The notes beneath the pieces were generated by a model that searched no databases, had not been told where the DNA came from, and was given only the letters and a program-made list of their open reading frames with translations. Source: Kovacikia minuta CCNUW1 (GTDB taxonomy: Bacteria > Cyanobacteriota > Cyanobacteriia > Leptolyngbyales > Leptolyngbyaceae). From it: a DNA stretch of 64,000 nt. Where the stretch lies: the NCBI RefSeq assembly GCF_020091585.1, contig NZ_CP083583.1:248001-312000 (forward strand). The letters are read 5' to 3'. The position numbers and the translations under genes were made by a program. This document shows, in pieces, positions 37,708-44,792 of the stretch. Position 1 is the stretch's first letter. Every line of letters begins with the position of its first letter.

Positions 37708-38841
37708 ATGATAAATTTTGAAATTAGCGATATTAGAAAAATGACAAAGATGCTTGTACCAACAGCAGACTTTGACAGTTCTTTTACTTTTTATTACGAT
37801 GAGACAAATAATATTAGAAAATTCTATGTAAGAGAAATCGACTTTAATTCCTCTTTTAACTCAAATTTTGTTTTAGGTGGTTTGGTTCATGAAGGGGAAC
37901 AACCCAATATCAAACCCTTATTTGACAAACCTAACCTACAAAATAACATTAAAGAAGTAAAACTTAAGCATATTGCTAAAGGTGACTTCCTTGATTGCTT
38001 GAAATCTGAAAAATTGAATTGCTTCTTAACATACCTCCTAGACAGTGATTTGTACATCCATTTTTCAAGTCTAAACATCCTTTACTGGTCTATTGTCGAT
38101 ATTGTTGATTCTGCAATTGCAAACTCAGAAGTAGCAATGCAGTTGGGACTAAATTTCTCGAATCATCTAAAAAATGACCTGTATAAACTTGCAAGGCTCG
38201 AAATTGAATCGGTAATCGAATTATTCTATAACTCTGAGTATCCGAACCTTAAAAAAGAATCAGTTTTAGAATTCATTGAAGAACTAACTTCAATATTTGA
38301 CGGCTATATCGATACAGCGGAATTCCATTTGGGATTGGAATCACTTAGACAAATACTTAAGCAAGCAGGGAAGAAGGATTCACTTCCATTCGTAATGGAC
38401 GAAGAGAGCTATGTTTTGATAGAAGACTTTTCGCAATTTTATTTAAGACCTATATATTTGTTTAAAGATTCAAATCATATTTTCGATAATGAAGTAGCTA
38501 TTTCGGAAATTCTTGCTAATCACAGAATTATTGATGACAACAAAGAGATCAAAAATTACTCCTTCGTTGACTCACAAAGTGACTTATTTATTCAAGCTTC
38601 AGATGTTTTTGTTGGTTTAATAGGCAAACTCGCTAATTACATCAACACTAGCTCAATAGATAAAATAGTAGATGACCTAAATTCATTATCTGAGAAGCAA
38701 CTGAATAACATTGATTCACTTGTAGACCTGATCAACAAATCTTATAGCAAGAATATTGCTTTTTTGCATTCGATAGATAGTTATGAGGAATTAACAAAAA
38801 TGAATCTAATACGCGAAATCAGAGACAAAAGCCACGCATAA
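37708..38841 (+). CDS. DUF3800-like protein, AT-rich cassette gene
   Basis: A 377-residue protein. The N-terminus has FTFYYDETNNIRKFYV and FVLGGLVHEG, and the C-terminus SFVDSQSDLFIQASDVFVGL, the first and last acidic motifs of DUF3800 proteins, which are predicted to have an RNase H-like fold and often lie near defence or mobile loci. The base composition is clearly AT-rich compared with both neighbours, a sign of transfer. Its TAA stop is part of an integron attC site (38836-38932), as is usual for cassette genes. Start may also be ATG 37741. Confidence 0.75.
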   Translation: MINFEISDIRKMTKMLVPTADFDSSFTFYYDETNNIRKFYVREIDFNSSFNSNFVLGGLVHEGEQPNIKPLFDKPNLQNNIKEVKLKHIAKGDFLDCLKSEKLNCFLTYLLDSDLYIHFSSLNILYWSIVDIVDSAIANSEVAMQLGLNFSNHLKNDLYKLARLEIESVIELFYNSEYPNLKKESVLEFIEELTSIFDGYIDTAEFHLGLESLRQILKQAGKKDSLPFVMDEESYVLIEDFSQFYLRPIYLFKDSNHIFDNEVAISEILANHRIIDDNKEIKNYSFVDSQSDLFIQASDVFVGLIGKLANYINTSSIDKIVDDLNSLSEKQLNNIDSLVDLINKSYSKNIAFLHSIDSYEELTKMNLIREIRDKSHA

Positions 38842-38932
38842 CAACCCCCTTGCAGCGGACGGATGAAAGATCTTGGTGAAGATGCAAAGGTTACTAGCCG
38901 CCGCTGAAGGGGAACGTTGGGCGGCAGTTTTG
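38836..38932 (+). other. Integron attC recombination site (attC1)
   Basis: Structure in order: R'' GCATAAC (38836-38842), L'' CCCCTTGCAGCGG with the extrahelical G, a variable centre of about 45 bases, L' CCGCTGAAGGGG, then AAC and R' GTTGGGC (38926-38932). The L boxes pair perfectly apart from the bulged G, and R' fits GTTRRRY exactly. Length is 97 bp. It separates the DUF3800 gene from the GNAT gene, as in an integron cassette array. Confidence 0.8.
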
Positions 38933-38995
38933 ATATCGCTTGTGTTGCCGAGTGAGCAATTATTCTTAAAGCATTGTTTAAGGAAAACAATCTGT

Positions 38996-39451
38996 ATGTC
39001 CGAGTTCGCCCCCGAAGTAACGCTGCGTGAGATTACTAAGGAAAACTGGCGTGATATCGTCCGCTTAAAAGTAGCCCCACACCAAGAGCAGTTCGTGGCA
39101 TCCAACGCCGTGTCTATCGCAGAAGCACATTTCAATCCAGAGGTTGCTTGGTTCCGCGCGATCTACGCTGGTGATGTGCCAGTCGGTTTTCTAATGTTGG
39201 AAGACGATGTAGCTCAGCAAGAGTACTTTCTGTGGCGCTTTATGATCGCTGAGCCATACCAAGGGCGTGGGTACGGGCGAAAGGCGCTGGAGTTGTTCTT
39301 CGCGCACGTCAAGACGCGCCCTGGAGCGGATGCGATCGAAACAAGTTGCGTGCCAGCCAAAGGGGGTCCCGGACCGTTCTACGAGAAGATGGGTTTTGTT
39401 TACACCGGAAAAGAAGAGAACGGCGAACTTGTGATGCGACGTGAATTGTGA
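38996..39451 (+). CDS. GNAT-family N-acetyltransferase, cassette gene
   Basis: A 151-residue acetyltransferase from ATG 38996, preceded by AAGGAAAAC. A longer frame upstream would run through the attC site. The acetyl-CoA motif A is FMIAEPYQGRGYGRKALELF, and the C-terminal GPFYEKMGFVYTGKEENGEL is typical. Closest in style to spermidine/aminoglycoside-type acetyltransferases, but the substrate is unknown. GC content is higher than that of the neighbouring DUF3800 cassette. It stands between attC1 and an intron-split second attC. Confidence 0.88.
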   Translation: MSEFAPEVTLREITKENWRDIVRLKVAPHQEQFVASNAVSIAEAHFNPEVAWFRAIYAGDVPVGFLMLEDDVAQQEYFLWRFMIAEPYQGRGYGRKALELFFAHVKTRPGADAIETSCVPAKGGPGPFYEKMGFVYTGKEENGELVMRREL

Positions 39452-39454
39452 TCT

Positions 39455-40185
39455 AGAAGGGGTACGGGGGTTAGCGAGCCGCCCAATCGGGTAACAGGGA
39501 GGTTTTCCCTCCCCGTCCCCACGGCACCCCGCGTGCGGCTCCGCACGGGGCGCGTCCTCAGAAAGGTTTAGACGATCCAATACCAAGGAATTGGTGTCTA
39601 GGGCTGGTTACGCAATTAAGCGCCGACAATTTAGCTCCCCCATCCGGGTTCATCGCCACGTCGAGCTTTACGGCTCCTCCCTGCTCTCTGAAGTTCAGCC
39701 CTTCACCCTGTCTCACCCATTACAATGAGCGTTTGGCTACTATGGCTACGGCACGACTTCTGCTCAATCACCCCCAGCGTTACCACCAGACGCGCTGCCT
39801 CAATTTCCGTAGGGTTCTGTGGCTCCCTAACCGTTTCCAGCTAGACCTCAATCAGACTCCCTTAGACACTCAGACCGCCTCTTGAGCAGATCTCCCCAGA
39901 TAAGAGCGTGAACTGTCGCTGCACCACTGCATCATTTACTGTGTTCCTTGAACCAAAAGGCTTTGTTGTGTTGTGCCAACTCGCCACAGGAATCTCAGCC
40001 TTCTATGATGTTTCTGTTCGTCAGTTCGCAGCTTTGCCGCTGGCTTCCTTCAGACCCTTCCTCGCGGAAACGCCCTTGCCTTAAGCTAGTCGTTAGCGTC
40101 ACTCGGATCTTTTCGATCATTTGGACGTTGGTTCTCCGACAGGGGACTTTCACCCCATGAGTTCACGCCCATGCTGGGCGTACAC
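39455..40185 (-). mobile_element. ORF-less group II intron, antisense to the cassettes
   Basis: On the minus strand the sequence starts at 40185 with GTGTACGCCCAGCATGGGCG, then GGGGTGAAAGTCCCC, and goes through GGCAAGGGCGTTTCC, GAAGGGTCTGAAGGAAGC, GACGAACAGAAAC and GGGGGAGCTAAATTGTCGGC to CCTTTCTGAGGAC. This is the domain I-III consensus of bacterial group II introns. No reverse transcriptase is encoded; a GC-rich 3' part (39460-39560) follows directly. The exact 3' end is uncertain. It lies inside an attC, opposite to the cassette genes, the position described for group IIC-attC introns. Confidence 0.7.
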
Positions 40186-40187
40186 TA

Positions 40188-40266
40188 TTCAAATGCAGGC
40201 GGACGGGCGAAAGTCGCTGGTGCTAAGTTCGAGGTGATCTGCTGCCGCTGATTTGAGCCGTTACAA
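40188..40266 (+). other. Second attC site (attC2), left box displaced by the intron
   Basis: L'' TTCAAATGCAGGCGGAC (with G bulge) pairs with L' GCCGCTGATTTGAG, followed by R' GTTACAA (40260-40266), which is degenerate. The expected R'' is not directly upstream because the group II intron 5' end lies at 40185. This would be the attC of the GNAT cassette. Confidence 0.65.
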
Positions 40267-40283
40267 ATTAGATGCGATCGCCC

Positions 40284-43200
40284 TCACCCTTCTCCAACAG
40301 GCAAGGTAAAGTAAAACGTGCTGCCTTCCCCTAGCGTGCTCTCAACCCAAATGCGTCCTCCATGCTGCTGCACAATATTGCGACAGATTGCCAAGCCCAA
40401 CCCTGTGCCCTCCTGGTTACGAGAGTCGGACGCATCGACTTGCTGGAAGCGTTCAAAGATAGTTTCCAGTTTGTCTGACGGAATGCCTCGTCCCTGGTCT
40501 TTAACCGTAAAGAGAATGGATGGGGTAGGGTGTGAGAGCGTGTTTGAGATCGCACCATCCCACTCGCCCACCCTCTCACGCTCAATTCGTTCAGCCTCCA
40601 CCCACACCGTTGCTCCTGAGGGTGAGAACTTAATCGCATTGCTCAACAGATTGGTGAGGGTTTGAATGATGCGATCGCTATCTGCCCACACTTCAACTAA
40701 CAAAGGCATTACAGATAATGTCACGCCAAATTTTGCTGCCATTGCCTGCATCACATTCGCGGCATTCGTCATCAAGTCAGCAACATTGCAGGTCTGTTTA
40801 TCCATTGTGACTTTGCCCGACTCGATCCGTTCCACATCCAGAACGTCATTGATTAATCGAATCAGTCGTTCAGTGCTATCAACCGCAATTTCCAGCAGTC
40901 GCTTTCCGGTTTCAGGTTCGGCATCGAGCAAACCGCTTGTCAGCATTCCTAATGAACCGTGAATAGAAGTCAAAGGTGTGCGAAGCTCATGGCTGACGAT
41001 CGAGATGAACTCATCTTTCATCCGTTCAATTACTTTGCGATCGCTCGTGTCTCGCAAGATTACCGTAAAGATCGTTTCCCCTTTCAATTGCAGTTTAGAA
41101 ATCGAGGCTTCTGCCGGAAAATCTTCTCCATTTTTGCGACGACCAAAAATCTCGCGCCGCTCTCCCATGCGGCGGGCTTCACTGGTCGATTGTCCAAAGT
41201 CATTCACATGTCGTTGATGGACTGCCGCAAAGCGAACTGGTAAGAGCAAATCCAGCGGTTGACCGATCGCCTCCTGAGCGGTGTAACCAAAAATCTTCTC
41301 TGCCCCTTGATTAAACAAAGTAATTCGCTGCTTGCCATCGATCGAAATCACGGCATCATCTGCAATATCGAGAATACCTGAAAAGCGGATTTGTGATACT
41401 CGCAGCGCTTCTTCGATTTGCTTGCGCTCGTTGAGTTCAGCGCGTAACTGCTCATTAACACTGACCAGTTCAGCCGTTCGTTCTGCCACTCGTATTTCCA
41501 ATTCATCTTTCACTTTTCGCAGGGCAGTTTCGGCTTTCTTTCTCTCCGCCACTTCAGTTTGATGCAACGTGGCAACATTTTTTAGCAGTTTAAGACGCTC
41601 TAAGCGATTGAGGATGCGAGTCACTAATTCGGGACCGACGATCGGCTTGCTGATAAAGTCATCAGCACCTGCTGCAAACACCTGATTCACCGTATTGGCA
41701 TCGGTATAAGCCGTCAAAATAACGATGGGTAAACCACTCCAGCGTGCATCATTTCGCACCACCTGACATAGCTCAATGCCGCTAATCTTAGGCATTTTGA
41801 TGTCTAGGATTAATAGGTCTGGAGCAGCGGCTGCCAATGTTTCCCAAAATTGGTTTGGATTATCCAACGTAGTGACATGAAGCCCCCAGGGTTGGAGTAA
41901 CGTCCTCACCGTTGCCAGCAGTTGCGGATCGTCGTCTACCACCATGACTCTCGCATCCACAGGATCGGCTTGATGCAGAATCCGAGTCACTTCTTTGAGT
42001 ACTTGAGTTGCAGGCAGCGGTTTTTGCAGAAACACCCGTCCACCCAGGCGTGTAGCTTCCAACCGATGCTGTAAATCTTCTTTGGATGTGAACACCAGCA
42101 CAGGGATAGGAGGCAGTTGCTGGTGTAATTCTGCCAGAAGGTTGAAACTGTCTCTTGGGTGTTGAGAAATTGCCAGATCCAACAGAACAACGTTTGGTTG
42201 TTCTCGTTGGATGGATTCTCTAGCGATCGCCAGATCCACCGCCCACGCTGCTCTTAACCCCCAGTTCGCTGCCTCAGCCATGACGGATTCAGCCACCGCG
42301 CGATCGCGATCAATGATCAACAGCAACGGATGTTTTTCTGTTTGAGGCAGTGATTGCTCCTGCTTTTCAGGTTCTGCAACCTCCTGCCGCAGCATGACAA
42401 TCATCTGTCGCAACTGCTGAATCTGGCTAGAATTGAGACGATCACCTGCCTGAAATTGCTGTTCGATCGTGCGAGCCAGTTGGGAAGCCTGCTCAAAGCC
42501 GAACGTTCCCAAAGAACCCGCTAATGTGTGGGCTTCCTGTTCTGCCTGCTGTTGCAATTCCTGGTTTAGTGTTTGATTGCTGAGTGCCGTAGCCGCCTGC
42601 TCCAGCACCGTTATCTGCTCATTCACTCTGGGTTGGAATCGCTGCCACACCTCAGCGATCGCCGCCCACGTCTGTTGCCCAATTTCCTCCGCACTCACTT
42701 CAACAGGCTCAGATGATGAACGATTCAATGGTTGCTTCTGGATTGCCTGTTCCGCTTCTGCCCTCTGCCTTCTGCCTTCTGCCTTCTCCAACGGCTTGAG
42801 CCGATAACCCATGCCATACACAGTTTCAATCAGATTTGCTGGGGCACCGGCTGCTTTAAGCTTCTGTCGCAATCCTTTGATGTGCGTTCTCACTGCCTCA
42901 TCACTGGGGGTCTCCTCAAACGACCAGAGGTTTTCTAGAATTGCCCCACAGCTAAACACCCGCTGATGATTGCGTAGAAACAGTTCCAGCAGGGCATATT
43001 CTTTCGCCGTTAGCGCCAGAAGCTGTGTTGCATAGGTTGCTTCACAACTGCTTGGATCAAGGCGCAAATCACCCCATTCCAGTACTGACCGCACCGTTGT
43101 CTGGTTGCGGCGCAGAAGCGCCCGAATTCGAGCCGCCAACTCCTCCGGGTCGAAGGGCTTGACGACATAATCATCGGCACCGGCATCTAACCCAACCGCC

Positions 43201-43460
43201 TTATCATGGCTGCTATGGCGAGCCGTCAGCAATAAAATGGGCATCTGGTAGCCCTGCGATCGTAGTCGTTGACAGAGACGAATTCCGTCCAGTTTGGGCA
43301 GGGTCACATCGAGCAGAATTAAGTCATAGGCAAAAGCCTCTGCTAACGCCCAGCCTGCCTCTCCATCTGAGGCAACCTCAACGGTGTAGTTTTGATTGCT
43401 CAAGGTAGCAACCAGGGCTTCAGCGGTCAATCCATCATCTTCTACGACTAGAATCTTCAT
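40284..43460 (-). CDS. Giant signalling fusion: receiver, winged helix, HPt, two receivers, PAS, histidine kinase
   Basis: A 1058-residue protein. Residues about 1-118: receiver (ILLDVTLPKLDG). About 128-222: OmpR-type winged helix (LTAKEYALLELFLRN, RTHIKGLRQKLK). About 260-365: HPt-like helices (EAHTLAGSLGTFG). About 380-500: second receiver. About 505-625: third receiver (LLILDIKMPKISG). Then a coiled coil, a PAS domain (about 690-810), HisKA (SHELRTPLTSIHG) and HATPase (NLLSNAIKF, GTGLGLAICR). It joins DNA-binding output and kinase input in one chain, which may allow a complete phosphorelay inside one molecule. The linker at about 230 is encoded by a CTTCTGC microsatellite. Confidence 0.93.
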   Translation of the reverse strand: MKILVVEDDGLTAEALVATLSNQNYTVEVASDGEAGWALAEAFAYDLILLDVTLPKLDGIRLCQRLRSQGYQMPILLLTARHSSHDKAVGLDAGADDYVVKPFDPEELAARIRALLRRNQTTVRSVLEWGDLRLDPSSCEATYATQLLALTAKEYALLELFLRNHQRVFSCGAILENLWSFEETPSDEAVRTHIKGLRQKLKAAGAPANLIETVYGMGYRLKPLEKAEGRRQRAEAEQAIQKQPLNRSSSEPVEVSAEEIGQQTWAAIAEVWQRFQPRVNEQITVLEQAATALSNQTLNQELQQQAEQEAHTLAGSLGTFGFEQASQLARTIEQQFQAGDRLNSSQIQQLRQMIVMLRQEVAEPEKQEQSLPQTEKHPLLLIIDRDRAVAESVMAEAANWGLRAAWAVDLAIARESIQREQPNVVLLDLAISQHPRDSFNLLAELHQQLPPIPVLVFTSKEDLQHRLEATRLGGRVFLQKPLPATQVLKEVTRILHQADPVDARVMVVDDDPQLLATVRTLLQPWGLHVTTLDNPNQFWETLAAAAPDLLILDIKMPKISGIELCQVVRNDARWSGLPIVILTAYTDANTVNQVFAAGADDFISKPIVGPELVTRILNRLERLKLLKNVATLHQTEVAERKKAETALRKVKDELEIRVAERTAELVSVNEQLRAELNERKQIEEALRVSQIRFSGILDIADDAVISIDGKQRITLFNQGAEKIFGYTAQEAIGQPLDLLLPVRFAAVHQRHVNDFGQSTSEARRMGERREIFGRRKNGEDFPAEASISKLQLKGETIFTVILRDTSDRKVIERMKDEFISIVSHELRTPLTSIHGSLGMLTSGLLDAEPETGKRLLEIAVDSTERLIRLINDVLDVERIESGKVTMDKQTCNVADLMTNAANVMQAMAAKFGVTLSVMPLLVEVWADSDRIIQTLTNLLSNAIKFSPSGATVWVEAERIERERVGEWDGAISNTLSHPTPSILFTVKDQGRGIPSDKLETIFERFQQVDASDSRNQEGTGLGLAICRNIVQQHGGRIWVESTLGEGSTFYFTLPVGEG

Positions 43461-43739
43461 GGTTACTACTCAAGGGAATCTCAGTTCTGCTCATAAAATA
43501 GGTTGAACACACCGTTTCGAACACAACTCTTACTCTAGAGTAGACGGAATTTGTCTCAGGGCTTTTCGCTTCTTTTTCCCGAATGCGGAGATGTGGAGCA
43601 ATTCCTCTCAATCTAAGATGTAAGAATTGCTCTGGGGCTTCGTCATGCTTCTCCTAGAGTGTGGTTTAAAACCTTCGGGTTCGTTTCCTTGACGCTTGGT
43701 GATCCCCCTAAATCCCCCTTAAAAAGGGGGACTTTGAAT
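43461..43739. other. Upstream region of the signalling fusion and adjacent spacer
   Basis: Holds the promoter side of the large kinase gene (no boxes recognised). At 43699-43732 is GATCCCCCTAAATCCCCCTT with AAAAAGGGGGAC, a common cyanobacterial palindromic spacer repeat also found at 54640-54672 and 54862-54920. No gene is seen. Confidence 0.45.
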
Positions 43740-43831
43740 GAATGGCACTGACTTAAGGGATTTTAGATCCCCGGATCCTTGAAGAATCCGGGGATCTGGA
43801 CGCCTAGTTTTTGCTTATTTCAGTGCCATTC
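43740..43831 (+). mobile_element. 92-bp MITE, copy 1
   Basis: Ends GAATGGCACTGA and TCAGTGCCATTC. A perfect 10-bp target duplication GACTTTGAAT flanks it (43730-43739 and 43832-43841). The centre is a strong hairpin, AGATCCCCGGAT facing ATCCGGGGATCT. The second copy at 62740-62831 has the same length and only one or two differences. No coding capacity. Confidence 0.92.
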
Positions 43832-43864
43832 GACTTTGAATAGTTTGGCTCCCTCCTTTTTAAG

Positions 43865-44054
43865 GCTACCGTGTACACACAAGTCGGAAATCTGTGAACA
43901 CAAGTCCTGAAACCCTTGCTCTGCCTCAACTTTGGAAATTGGCTGAAATCTCAATAATCTCGGCTTATTGAGAACCGGCAACGAGAAATCAAGGTTGTGG
44001 AGGATCAGGTTTTCGGAAAACGAATCAGCGATCGACTTGTGTGTACACCGTAGC
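43865..44054 (+). mobile_element. 190-bp MITE, copy 2
   Basis: Same element as at 20652-20841, opposite orientation. The 9-bp duplication is CTTTTTAAG (43856-43864 and 44055-44063). It is inserted in the centre of a CCTCCTTTTTAAGGAGGG palindromic spacer repeat. Confidence 0.93.
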
Positions 44055-44099
44055 CTTTTTAAGGAGGGTTGGGGAGGATCAAGGGCTTTAAAACACTGC

Positions 44100-44490
44100 C
44101 TATTAACCTGGCAATATTTGATCTAGCATGAGCTGTAGGGTGCTGTTAGGCATCGCCGTAACGCACCGCTAACCCACGCCTCGGTGCGTTACGCTGTCGC
44201 TAACAGCACCCTACGCAATCATGGCGCAATTCCAAAATATGTAGGAACAAAAGCTGCCGGGTTAATAGTAGCGTGATCTTGGCTTAGTCATCATTCTTTC
44301 CTTGCAAAGTCTCCCCTTCTGTTATTAACCCGGCAATATTTGATCTGGCACTCCGAACCAGCCCTCATCCCCCAACCCCTTCTCCCATAAAAGGAGAAGG
44401 GGAGCCGGATTGAAAGTCCTTCTCCCATTTTGGGAGAGGGATTTAGGGTGAGGGCAGATGTCGTGACAACAGTTGTCAGGTTAATAGCTC
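44100..44490. repeat. Two related elements with TATTAACC(C/T)GGCA ends, each hosting another palindrome
   Basis: Element 1 (about 44101-44271) starts TATTAACCTGGCAATATTTG and ends TGCCGGGTTAATAG; inside it is GTAGGGTGCTGTTAG with its inverse CTAACAGCACCCTAC (44132-44214). Element 2 (about 44326-44484) starts TATTAACCCGGCAATATTTG and ends TGTCAGGTTAATAG; inside it is the CCCTCATCCCC...GGGTGAGGG palindrome (44362-44456), related to 7640-7730. Different palindromes sit in the same host repeat. Confidence 0.7.
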
Positions 44491-44792
44491 CAGTTCTTTC
44501 TGGCGCATCTACGGCGCAAGGGCTTCTTCAATAGCAGTCTAATTCAACTTTAGGCAAGAAAAATGACTGAAAGCCTTGCTGTAAAAGAATTTTTGTCGAA
44601 ATAACTCGGATACTGATTTAGAGCGCTTATCAGGGATTTCCGATCCGATTTCCCAGTAACTTTATTTCCCACATAAAAGATTTGATGAATTTCCCGTAAA
44701 AATACTGGGCACCATCCTGGTCTCCCTGGTTAGAACTGTAGAGGTGTTGGAACTGGGTACGAAGCAAATTTTTTGAAATTGCAGAGTAACGA
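44491..44792. other. Upstream region of the AddB-like gene
   Basis: About 300 bp of mostly unique sequence with no gene recognised. TGATTTAGAGCGCTTATCAG and GATTTCCGATCCGATTTCCC are noticeable but not assignable. Presumably holds the promoter for the helicase-nuclease pair. Confidence 0.4.

Noticed and set aside
38873-38995. Longer start for the GNAT gene (41 extra residues)
   Set aside because: The extension would be translated from the attC site; ATG 38996 has its own ribosome site and fits GNAT length.
39601-40160. Short frames in the group II intron region
   Set aside because: None resembles a reverse transcriptase/maturase; the sequence matches structured intron RNA on the minus strand instead.
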